Positions 27,132 through 34,980 of a stretch of 64,000 bases of DNA are shown here, in pieces. Within the stretch, counting starts at the first letter, position 1; the number at the start of each line of letters is the position of its first letter. A program made the translations under genes and the position numbers. The notes under the pieces are model-generated. The model was not told the origin of the DNA. It saw only the letters and a list, made by a program, of their open reading frames with translations, and searched no databases. This DNA is from Bacteroidota bacterium (GTDB lineage: Bacteria; Bacteroidota; Bacteroidia; Chitinophagales; LD1): positions 352,398 to 416,397 of the forward strand of contig JADKJG010000002.1 in the NCBI GenBank assembly GCA_016722375.1, given 5' to 3'.

Positions 27132-28226
27132 ATGAAGATAAAGGACATCACAGATTTTCTGGAACTCATAGCCCCCCTGCATTTTCAGGAAAGCTATGAT
27201 AACAGTGGGCTGATTGTGGGAGACAAAAATGCCTCGGTGAAAAAGGCTTTAGTAACACTGGATGTAACTGAAGATGTGGTTCAGGAGGCTATCCGAGAAA
27301 AATGCCAGTTAATTATTGCCCACCATCCCATTATTTTCAGCGGTATAAAGAAGTTGAATGGGACAAATTATGTGGAGCGGGTAATCATCAATGCCATTAA
27401 AAACGACATAGCCATCTACGCCATCCATACAAACCTTGACAACGTATTAGAAGGAGTGAATGCGAAAATCTGCGAACAACTTGACCTGCGAGATTGCCGC
27501 ATTCTATTGCCGAAAAAGAATCTGCTGAAAAAGATATTCACCTTCATTCCCGTTCAGCATCATGAACAGGTGAGTCGGGCAATATTCAACGCCGGGGCCG
27601 GGCATATCGGCAACTACAGCGAAACATCTTTCAATTCCTCTGGCAGCGGAACTTTTCGCGGCAACAACTCAAGTAACCCGGCAGTAGGCAAAAAGGGAGT
27701 GTTGGAAAAGGTGGAGGAAATAAAATTTGAAGCCATTTTCCCTGCGCATTTAGAGCAAGCGGTCATTAATGCCTTAATACAAGCTCATCCTTATGAAGAA
27801 GTGGCTTATGATATTGTTGCGCTTGAGAACTCTTTTTCCAAAGTGGGAAGTGGAATGGTGGGAAGCCTAAAAAAACCAATGGATGAAATGTCCTTTTTGA
27901 AAATGGTGAAGAAGCAATTAAAAACTAAGGTGATACGCTATACGGAATTGAGGAAAAAGCCGATAGAAAAAGTGGCTGTCTGCGGCGGTTCGGGAAGGTT
28001 TCTGTTAAATCAAGCCATTGCCGCCAACGCAGATGTTTTTATCACTGCCGATTTCAAATATCATGACTTTTTTGATGCGGAAAACAAAATCGTTGTGGCG
28101 GACATTGGACATTACGAAAGTGAACAATTTACAAAAGAACTCCTCACCCAAAGAATTTTGGATAATTTTCCTAGATTTGCCGCCCTGATTTCCGAAACAA
28201 ATACAAATCCAATCAATTACTTATAA
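27132..28226 (+). CDS. Nif3-like dinuclear metal centre protein (DUF34)
   Basis: 364 residues. Family motifs: NSGLIVGD near residue 25, the metal-binding AHHPIIFSGIKKL at about 64, IYAIHTNLDNV at about 96, and the C-terminal VADIGHYESEQF. The long insertion at about 130-235 contains a CutA-like half (KIFTFIPVQHHEQVSRAIFNAGAG ... AHPYEEVAYDIV), as in many Bacteroidota Nif3 proteins. The toroidal hexamer's biochemical role is debated. It is divergent from lpxK, and the next gene begins 2 bases downstream, the usual Bacteroidota pairing with a zinc-ribbon coiled-coil protein. Confidence 0.92.
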   Translation: MKIKDITDFLELIAPLHFQESYDNSGLIVGDKNASVKKALVTLDVTEDVVQEAIREKCQLIIAHHPIIFSGIKKLNGTNYVERVIINAIKNDIAIYAIHTNLDNVLEGVNAKICEQLDLRDCRILLPKKNLLKKIFTFIPVQHHEQVSRAIFNAGAGHIGNYSETSFNSSGSGTFRGNNSSNPAVGKKGVLEKVEEIKFEAIFPAHLEQAVINALIQAHPYEEVAYDIVALENSFSKVGSGMVGSLKKPMDEMSFLKMVKKQLKTKVIRYTELRKKPIEKVAVCGGSGRFLLNQAIAANADVFITADFKYHDFFDAENKIVVADIGHYESEQFTKELLTQRILDNFPRFAALISETNTNPINYL

Positions 28227-28228
28227 CA

Positions 28229-28978
28229 ATGACAGCAACAAAAGATCTTACCATGGACGAAAAACTCGTCCAACTATGGGAACTACAACAAATTGACACC
28301 AAAATTGATAAAATCCGCATCCTGAAAGGAGAATTGCCGATTGAGGTAAAGGAAATGGATGACGAAATCGAAGGCCTACATACCCGCTTGGGAAATATGA
28401 AGGAGGAGGTGAAAGAACTGGACGAAGAGATCAAAAACCGGAAGAATGCCAAGGCACTTGCCAAGGAGTTGATTTCTCGTTATGAGAAACAACAAGACAA
28501 TGTGAAAAACAATCGGGAGTACGATGCACTGTCGAAAGAGATCGAACTTCAGCGACTAGAGATGCAGTTGTGTGATAAGAAAATCACTGATGCAACTGCT
28601 CGTATAGATGCAAAACAGGCCGGATTAGATGAAACCGAAAAGTTGATTGCAGATCGGGAAAAGCACCTAAAGAAAAAGAAAAAAGAGCTGGATAAGATTA
28701 TTGAAGAAACTGATATCGAAGAGAAAGTACTTCAAAAAGAATCGGACAAACACGCAAAAAAGGTGGAAGAGCGCCTTTTAAAAGCATATCATCGTATCCG
28801 GGGCGCTTATAACAACGGACTGGCTGTCGTTGCGGTTCTTCGCGATGCTTGCGGCGGTTGCTATGCTAAGATTCCACCACAAAGACAATTAGAAATCCGT
28901 CAACGCAAACGAATCATTACTTGCGAACATTGTGGACGCATCCAGATTGGATGGGAAGGTTCTGAAGAGCAGAATTAA
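28229..28978 (+). CDS. Coiled-coil protein with C4 zinc ribbon (CT398-like)
   Basis: 249 residues. Residues about 10-185 form a long charged coiled coil (DEEIKNRKNAKALAKELI ... ADREKHLKKKKKELDKII). The C-terminal about 60 residues are a C4 zinc ribbon with CGGC (about 207-210) and CEHC (about 231-234). This is the C4-type zinc-ribbon family that includes Chlamydia CT398. Its function is not settled; the constant neighbour is nif3-like, 2 bases upstream here. A strong hairpin terminator follows at 29000-29036. Confidence 0.88.
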   Translation: MTATKDLTMDEKLVQLWELQQIDTKIDKIRILKGELPIEVKEMDDEIEGLHTRLGNMKEEVKELDEEIKNRKNAKALAKELISRYEKQQDNVKNNREYDALSKEIELQRLEMQLCDKKITDATARIDAKQAGLDETEKLIADREKHLKKKKKELDKIIEETDIEEKVLQKESDKHAKKVEERLLKAYHRIRGAYNNGLAVVAVLRDACGGCYAKIPPQRQLEIRQRKRIITCEHCGRIQIGWEGSEEQN

Positions 28979-28999
28979 TACTAGTTACATAAATTGTCT

Positions 29000-29036
29000 G
29001 ATGCCCTATCAATCAAAATTGATAGGGCATCTTTCG
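29000..29036 (+). terminator. Hairpin terminator after the nif3-like operon
   Basis: Perfect 14-bp stem GATGCCCTATCAAT / ATTGATAGGGCATC around loop CAAA, followed by tttcgtt. It lies 22 bases after the zinc-ribbon gene. The next about 275 bases up to 29311 hold no gene that I can see. Confidence 0.75.
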
Positions 29037-29311
29037 TTAAAGGAGTTGCTGTAAGCTGTAATCTTGCAAAGGCTTAGGCAAGTAGCTTAAGCCTGAAGGA
29101 GTTCAGTCCTCCATAAAACAGCGGTGTCATTGCGATTTCGATTCCATTAAAATCAATTTGAGAATCGGAAGAAGCAATCTTCCATTGTGTATTTCATAAA
29201 GCCAAAAATACAAAGGGGAATCCATGCCCTTGACAATTGAAAACCCTAATTAAAGTAGTCATCAAGTTCAGTGCCATCAAGTTCCGTTGGAACTATTCTT
29301 GGTGTTTTGTT

Positions 29312-30295
29312 TTACGGTTCAACGACCACCGGTACCAGTCGCATCTTTAACCTAGCGTGGGTGCCGGTGTTGATGTCTTTTAGTGTTATTCGGGTATGGC
29401 AGCCGGTGGCGGTGATGGTCACTTCATAGCGCGTAGGGTCTATGTTTGATGCCGTTGCCACTCCTTCGGCGTCGGTGGCGAGGTTTGTGTCAATTATGTC
29501 TTCGTCTTCAGAATGGAGACGGATAGAGGCATTGGCAACCGGTGTATTGTCGGTGCTGTTAGTGACTTGTATGGTGATAGCGGCAGAACCCGGCGGGTTG
29601 ATGTTACGCTGAATGGCTGCCCAAGTAAAGAGTTTGGCGATTTCAAAATCATTTTTGCCAATAATGTCTCCGTCTTTACAGACTTCGATGGCGATAGCAT
29701 AGGCGGCGTTGTTGGCCAAGATTTTGGCTTGCGTAGCCGAACCGGTTTCGCGGGCATCCATGAAGGCCTCATATTTATCTTCATAAGCCAAGGCATCAGT
29801 GGCATATTGTCCGGGGAAAGCACCGGGCATGTTTTGTCCACCGGCATCGAGGGTAGCCGTGTTTTCGGTCATAAAGAGCATGGCCGCGTCGTTCATGGTG
29901 ATGGTGAATTCCCAGTTGCCATTACCGGCTTTGTTATAGTTGTTGAAACCGGCGGCTTCGAGGCGCGGCTTCCAGGTGAGTTTAGAAAAAGAAAGTTCGT
30001 CCTCTATATACCGTTTGAGGGTTTGCCAGTTGAGGAGGCACTTGTCGTTTAGCGCCTTGAGTTCGATGCGAAGAATTTCGGAGGCTTCGCCACGCGCATC
30101 TTCGTCGGGCAGGGCGCGGGCGGCGGTGATGGCGGCGCGAAGCGCATTGGAGACAGCGCCACCGGCGTATTTCCCTTTTAGGGCGGAGAAAAGACTTTCG
30201 TTGTTGTCAAGGTTATCGCCTACAATTTCACATCCGCTGTAGAGAGCGGCTTGTGTACAACGATATCTTGCTTTGGCGGATTCGGATTGTGACAT
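29312..30295 (-). CDS. Unknown protein with helical N-terminus and carboxypeptidase-regulatory-like tail (paralogue of 15486-16439)
   Basis: 327 residues, no signal peptide. It matches the 317-residue protein at 15486-16439 along its length: ALPDEDARGEASEILRIELK, LNWQTLKRYIEDE, KPRLEAAGFNNY, FMTENTATLDAGGQNMPG, LFTWAAIQRNINPP. The C-terminal about 85 residues (AAITIQVTNSTDNTPVANAS ... TDAEGVATASNIDP) form a clearer carboxypeptidase regulatory-like (transthyretin-like) domain than in the paralogue. The domain order suggests a structural or binding protein; I do not know its function. It lies alone, with a 21-bp-period array about 300 bases upstream of its start. Confidence 0.82.
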   Translation of the reverse strand: MSQSESAKARYRCTQAALYSGCEIVGDNLDNNESLFSALKGKYAGGAVSNALRAAITAARALPDEDARGEASEILRIELKALNDKCLLNWQTLKRYIEDELSFSKLTWKPRLEAAGFNNYNKAGNGNWEFTITMNDAAMLFMTENTATLDAGGQNMPGAFPGQYATDALAYEDKYEAFMDARETGSATQAKILANNAAYAIAIEVCKDGDIIGKNDFEIAKLFTWAAIQRNINPPGSAAITIQVTNSTDNTPVANASIRLHSEDEDIIDTNLATDAEGVATASNIDPTRYEVTITATGCHTRITLKDINTGTHARLKMRLVPVVVEP

Positions 30296-30596
30296 GGGAT
30301 GAAAGGTTTAAGGATGAAATGATTTTTGTGTTTGTATTTATGTACCGATGTTTAGTACTGCGAAGTAGAAAAATAATTTTTATAAAAAGAAATTTTTCGT
30401 TAAAAAAATGGATGGGCGTTATAACGTATGTATCTTTTAAAACCACCCGACGACGAAAATCGAAATGCAGGCCAAAGTTTCCTATTTTGGCTAAATAAGG
30501 CGGGGAGCCGGTCTCTTCTAACTATTTATGATGGATTTAGATAAAACAGCCATGTTTATTTGTTAAAAATAGATGTTTCTGAACATTAATGATGGT

Positions 30597-30785
30597 ATTA
30601 TATGATTTTTGACAGATCATAATACATTTCTCGCAGGTCATAAATGGTTTCTCACACATCATAATTCATTTCTCACGCACTATAATTGGTTTCTCATAGA
30701 CCTTAATCCATATCTCACATATCATAATGAGTTTCGCAGGAATCTTAATAGATTTCTCAGCAGGTATAATTCATATCTGTTTAAT
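30597..30785. repeat. Degenerate 21-bp-period array B
   Basis: Nine 21-base units in exact register with consensus near CATAATTCATTTCTCACACAT. Unit positions 3 (T), 4 (A) and 10 (T) are constant in 9 of 9. Weaker units may extend left to about 30525. It lies 5' of the minus-strand gene 29312-30295. A 65-codon plus-strand frame through it reads as a heptapeptide repeat, a by-product of the period and not, in my view, a gene. The 300 bases between array and gene show no clear feature. Confidence 0.75.
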
Positions 30786-30949
30786 AGTGGAAGACCTTCT
30801 GGCTGAGATTAGGGGTTCTGCACTTGGCATTTTTTTGTTGCGCTTTGAGGATATGGGTGTTGCGTGTTCCACTCATCCGGAGTCATATATTTAGTATGAA
30901 ACTTTCTGTATCCAAGGTTCATCCTAATAAGTGTTTGATCCTAATTTCT

Positions 30950-31245
30950 CCACAGCTATAGTCATGGCTAAAGCCATTTAGCAAGAGCCGGATGCTCACC
31001 ACGATGAAGCGTGGTGTTATAAACGGCCATTCATGGCGGAAGGTTTAGTGCAAAACCGGCTTGGCTTTAGCCAGAGAAATAATCATGTTTTGAACGTAAT
31101 TGCAGCTTAACTTATTGGCAAATCACCAAAGAGGGAATGGTTTGTTTTGAAACGGGCGTTTCTACGGAACTTAATGCAAAGGCAAGATATATACCGCTAA
31201 AGGTATCGGTCTTACAGAGCTAAAATGCAGGAATGACAAACTCCT
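30950..31245. repeat. Intergenic region with multiple short hairpins
   Basis: The stretch contains the palindrome ATGGCTAAAGCCAT (30964-30977), a CACCACG/CGTGGTG hairpin (30997-31016), a second GGCTTTAGCC-type unit near 31062 that is complementary to the first, and CCGCTAAAGGTATCGG near 31195. This looks like a decayed repetitive intergenic element or a remnant of a mobile element. No gene is seen from 30786 to 31250. Confidence 0.35.
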
Positions 31246-31250
31246 ACGGT

Positions 31251-32594
31251 CTATTTGCGGTCAAACGCTAACCTTTCTCCTTTTATGGATTCAGTAAATA
31301 GTCCTTGGTCGTAAACTAAGTTGCCATTCACAAAAGTCTTTTCCACTTTGCCCCTGAATTCTTTTCCTTCAAATGGGCTCCATTTACATTTGTAGAGTAT
31401 GTTTTCCTGATTCACCTTCCATGTTTTGTGGATGTCAATCAGCGCCAGATCGGCGTAATATCCTTCGCGCACATAGCCGCGGTCTTTGATTTGAAAACAT
31501 TCAGCCGGTTTGTGACACATTTTGTCTGCAATCTTCTCCAACGAAATTTTTCCGTCATGATAAAACTCTAACATCATGTTGAGTGCATGTTGAATCAAAG
31601 GCAAACCGGAAGGTGCTTTCAGATAAGTATTGTTCTTTTCCTCCATCGTATGTGGCGCATGGTCGGTCGCGATGATGTCTAAGCGATCATCCAGCATAGC
31701 TTGAAACAGAGCGGCCTTATGCCGCGCTTCTTTGATAGCCGGGTTGCACTTGATTTTGCTGCCTAATGAGGCATAATCACTCTTATCAAACCACAGGTGA
31801 TGGACACATACTTCGGCAGTAATTCTTTTGTCTTTCAGAGGAATATCGTTTCTGAAAAGATTCAATTCTTCGGCGGTGGAAATATGAAGAACATGCAAGC
31901 GGGAATTATGCTTCTTGGCCAAATTCACCGCAAAGGCAGATGAATTAAGACAAACCGTTTCGTTCCTGATTTCGGCATGGCATTCAAAGGGAATGTTTTC
32001 GCCGTATTCCTTTTTGTATTCTTCGGTTCTTTCTTTCACCAGCCGGTCATCTTCGCAATGGGTAGCAATCAATATATCATTACAAGCGCTGAATATTTTA
32101 TCCAGAATATCCGGATCATCTACCAACATATCACCGGTAGAAGAACCCATAAAAATCTTAATGCCGCAAACTTTTGTCTTGTCCACCTTCATCAACTCAT
32201 CCAAGTTCCGCAGGTTAGTGCCCATGAAAAAAGAATAGTTGGCTAATGATGTATTGGAAGCGATGGTGTATTTGTCTTCCAACAAAGCAATGGTCGTGGC
32301 GGGAGGATTAGTGTTGGGCATTTCCATGAACGAAGTAACCCCACCGGCCACTCCGGCTCGTGACTCTGAATAAATCGTGGCCTTGTGCGTTAAACCCGGC
32401 TCTCGAAAATGAACCTGATCATCAATAATACCGGGCATGAGATACAAACCAGTAGCATCTATTTCCGCCACTTTAAATTTCACATCAAAGGAAGTGTCTA
32501 TTCTTTCAATTCGATTTCCTCGGATTAAAACATCGCCGGAAAAAATCTTTCCTTCATTAATTACTTGTGCATTTCTGATGATAAAGCTGTTCAT
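31251..32594 (-). CDS. pyrC: Dihydroorotase, class I type
   Basis: 447-residue amidohydrolase. Metal-site motifs: DDQVHFREPG near residue 60 (Gln in place of the first His of the usual HxH, as I expect for Bacteroidota dihydroorotases), GIKIFMGSSTG with the bridging lysine, ATHCEDD, LHVLHIST, and IATDHAPHT. The overall pattern favours dihydroorotase over allantoinase or hydantoinase: it closes carbamoyl-aspartate to dihydroorotate in pyrimidine synthesis. No other pyr gene is nearby. It lies 12 bases after the sugar transporter gene on the same strand. Confidence 0.85.
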   Translation of the reverse strand: MNSFIIRNAQVINEGKIFSGDVLIRGNRIERIDTSFDVKFKVAEIDATGLYLMPGIIDDQVHFREPGLTHKATIYSESRAGVAGGVTSFMEMPNTNPPATTIALLEDKYTIASNTSLANYSFFMGTNLRNLDELMKVDKTKVCGIKIFMGSSTGDMLVDDPDILDKIFSACNDILIATHCEDDRLVKERTEEYKKEYGENIPFECHAEIRNETVCLNSSAFAVNLAKKHNSRLHVLHISTAEELNLFRNDIPLKDKRITAEVCVHHLWFDKSDYASLGSKIKCNPAIKEARHKAALFQAMLDDRLDIIATDHAPHTMEEKNNTYLKAPSGLPLIQHALNMMLEFYHDGKISLEKIADKMCHKPAECFQIKDRGYVREGYYADLALIDIHKTWKVNQENILYKCKWSPFEGKEFRGKVEKTFVNGNLVYDQGLFTESIKGERLAFDRK

Positions 32595-32606
32595 AGATGA
32601 TGTCGT

Positions 32607-33875
32607 TTAGCGTTTCCAACTTCGCAGTTTATGGCCATAAACGCTGTAATAAAGAATAAATAAATAGCAGGGGACCAAGATCCAATAGGCTTCTCTGGCA
32701 CCGATAAAATCTATATCTGCCATTCTTCCATAAGCCAGCGGCAGCAAGGCTCCTCCGGCGATGGCCATAATCAATAAAGCAGAACCGGTCTTGGTAAATT
32801 TCCCCAAACCTTCTATGGCAAGCGGCCAGATAGCGGGCCACATCAGGGCGTTTGCCAAACCCAGCAGGGCAATAAACAAAACCGAAACATAGCCTTCTGT
32901 CTGAATAGCCATTATGCTAAATAGGATGCCCACAATGGAAGAATAAGCCAAGGCTTTGGCTTGCGTGATAAAGCGCGGAATGGTGAAAATGCCGATTACA
33001 TAACCAACCAGCATGGCGATCAATGTATAGGCGGTAAAGTTTTTCGTTTCCGATAGTTGTATGCCCTGCGATTGTCCGTAACTACCAATCGTATCGCCGG
33101 CCAGCACTTCTACCCCCACATATAGAAACAAGGCGGCCACACCCAACATTAAATGAGGAAACTGCAATACGGAAGTCTTGTCGCTTATCGAAGCGTTTTC
33201 GTCTTTCCCTTCTTCAATTTCGGGCAGTGGCGAAAACCGAATGGCAATTCCTAAAACGGTTAAGGCAGCAGCCATGAGGGAGTATGGTAGAATTACCCGC
33301 TGCGCTAATTCATCTAATCGCGCTGTTTTCTCGACAATGTTCATCGTTTGCAATTCTTTGACCAAGACATCTGCGTCAGATAATACAATCGCGCCGAGAA
33401 TTATAGGGGCCAACACTCCGGCGGCTTTATTGAAAATCCCCATGATGCTGATTCGCATAGCCGCACTTTCAATAGGGCCGACAATAGTTACATAAGGATT
33501 GGAAGCAGTTTGCAAGATTGAAAGACCGGTGCCGATTACAAATAGTCCGGTGAGAAACAAGCCATAGGTGCGTGTCATAGCGGCTGGAATAAATAGCAAA
33601 GCGCCCACTGCCATCACCAGCAAGCCCAGCATCATTCCTTTTTTGAATCCTGTTTTGCGCAACAGCCAAGACGAAGGCAAAGCCATGACAAAGTAGGAGA
33701 TGTAAAAAGCAAAGGCAACAAAGAGCGATTCGAAAGTGGTGAGTTCACAGGCAATACGCAGATATTGAATCAGCGTGCCATTCAGCCAAGTGATGAATCC
33801 GAAAATAAAAAATAGGGAGCCGAGAATAAGGGTGGCTGTTAGGCCAGAGGAGTTGCCCGATGAGAATGTTTTCAC
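32607..33875 (-). CDS. Sugar MFS transporter, FHS family (GluP/FucP-like)
   Basis: 422 residues with 12 hydrophobic segments. FHS-family marks: FFIFGFITWLNGTLIQYL in helix 1, FYISYFVMALPSSWLLRKTGFKKGM in helices 2-3, TGLSILQTASNPYVTIVGP, and MGIFNKAAGVLAPIILG. Such proteins import fucose, glucose, galactose or related sugars with protons. The exact sugar cannot be read from sequence. It is first in a probable two-gene transcript with dihydroorotase, an unexpected pair. Confidence 0.88.
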   Translation of the reverse strand: MKTFSSGNSSGLTATLILGSLFFIFGFITWLNGTLIQYLRIACELTTFESLFVAFAFYISYFVMALPSSWLLRKTGFKKGMMLGLLVMAVGALLFIPAAMTRTYGLFLTGLFVIGTGLSILQTASNPYVTIVGPIESAAMRISIMGIFNKAAGVLAPIILGAIVLSDADVLVKELQTMNIVEKTARLDELAQRVILPYSLMAAALTVLGIAIRFSPLPEIEEGKDENASISDKTSVLQFPHLMLGVAALFLYVGVEVLAGDTIGSYGQSQGIQLSETKNFTAYTLIAMLVGYVIGIFTIPRFITQAKALAYSSIVGILFSIMAIQTEGYVSVLFIALLGLANALMWPAIWPLAIEGLGKFTKTGSALLIMAIAGGALLPLAYGRMADIDFIGAREAYWILVPCYLFILYYSVYGHKLRSWKR

Positions 33876-33949
33876 AGGTGGTTTTAGGTTTGAGGTAAAT
33901 ATATAAGATTGAGCGTTAAATGCTTTTTAAACCACTCAGCATCTCCTCC

Positions 33950-34447
33950 CTATCTACGCTTCCTACTCTTCCACCAAGCCAACACCAATGAAATAACTGT
34001 GCCGCTAACCAAAGTACCCAACACGGATTGCAGGAGGTATGAGGTGAGATTAAAATAACTTTCCGCCTGCAATTTTGCTCTTTCTACATCTTCATTTAGC
34101 TCAATAGCGTGTTTCACCGAATACTCCTTCATGTTCTGGAAAAAATCTGGATTAATCAACTGGTGAAAGATGATCTGAACAGGTATAGCCAGAACTGCCG
34201 AAATCAAAGTAATGATAAAGCCTATTACAAATGCCTGTCGAAACGTTAAACGGTGAAGTGCTTCCTTCTGCACTTCTATTAGCGCCCGATGAATGCAAAA
34301 TATAGAAATGCCCACCGCTAACAACGTAACGTATGGTTGATAGGCAATAAATCGGTCGTGCAGACCTACCATATATTCCAGTGACAGCCACAGCAACATC
34401 AACAGACTGAGCAGCACTGAGTACCGAACTATAATTTTCAGATACAT
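33950..34447 (-). CDS. DUF4199 membrane protein
   Basis: 165 residues with four membrane segments (YSVLLSLLMLLWLSL; YVTLLAVGISIFCIHRAL; FVIGFIITLISAVLAIPVQII; LLQSVLGTLVSGTVISLVLAW). The loop between helices 3 and 4 is charged and helical. The FRQAFVIGF and NPDFF features fit the Bacteroidota family DUF4199, which is often found near glycosyltransferases; here no such neighbour is seen. Function unknown. It probably shares a transcript with the two genes upstream (34494-36636). Confidence 0.75.
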   Translation of the reverse strand: MYLKIIVRYSVLLSLLMLLWLSLEYMVGLHDRFIAYQPYVTLLAVGISIFCIHRALIEVQKEALHRLTFRQAFVIGFIITLISAVLAIPVQIIFHQLINPDFFQNMKEYSVKHAIELNEDVERAKLQAESYFNLTSYLLQSVLGTLVSGTVISLVLAWWKSRKRR

Positions 34448-34493
34448 ATTCTATCAGCTTTACAAAATCGAAACTAAGAACAAAATACAAACC

Positions 34494-34979
34494 TCAATAC
34501 TCATACCTAATCGGCGCTTTCCATCCATAAATTCGCAGTAATAGAGCATGTTGGAAAGACGAGGAACCATTGCTCACTAACGCGGTATCGTGTCTCATGC
34601 GCAAAGGAGCCACGTTAAAAGTAAGGTGAAAACTGTGTTGTTCTCGACAAGCCGGTTCTAGACGATGAAAAAGTTTCACATTGGTCTGCGCAGGAAGTGA
34701 TTTCAACAAAGCTCCATTCCAGATTAGCTTGAACTCTTCTGCATCACATCCATTCATCTTCACCGTATGAATGTGCAAAGTATCACGACTGATATATGCA
34801 CTGTCCAGAGGTACTGTTTCTGTAATACTTGCATAGATTTCCCTGTCACGAATCACTTTCCTGAAAGATTCATCAGTAATCTGCTCGGTGGTTTGTTCGC
34901 TACTAATCTGTGCTTTCTTACTTGTTTTACAAGCTGAAGCAAGCAAGATCAAACACGAGAAAATCAAAACTAAGCGCAT
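34494..34979 (-). CDS. Hypothetical lipoprotein, 161 aa
   Basis: A lipoprotein signal (LIFSCLILLASACK, lipobox with Cys17) is followed by a mature domain I do not recognise, rich in beta strands (DTLHIHTVKMNGCDAEEFKL). Two cysteines in the mature part (NGCDA, PACREQ) may form a disulphide. The stop of the protease gene upstream and the ATG here are 1 base apart, so the two are co-transcribed and probably translationally coupled. An inhibitor or helper of the protease is possible but only a guess from position. Confidence 0.65.
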   Translation of the reverse strand: MRLVLIFSCLILLASACKTSKKAQISSEQTTEQITDESFRKVIRDREIYASITETVPLDSAYISRDTLHIHTVKMNGCDAEEFKLIWNGALLKSLPAQTNVKLFHRLEPACREQHSFHLTFNVAPLRMRHDTALVSNGSSSFQHALLLRIYGWKAPIRYEY

Positions 34980-34980
34980 A

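Noticed and set aside
30609..30806. Plus-strand frame of 65 codons with heptapeptide repeats
   Set aside because: A 21-base repeat with no in-frame stop always gives a heptapeptide repeat; the other arrays are non-coding, and no homologue-like domain or RBS is visible.
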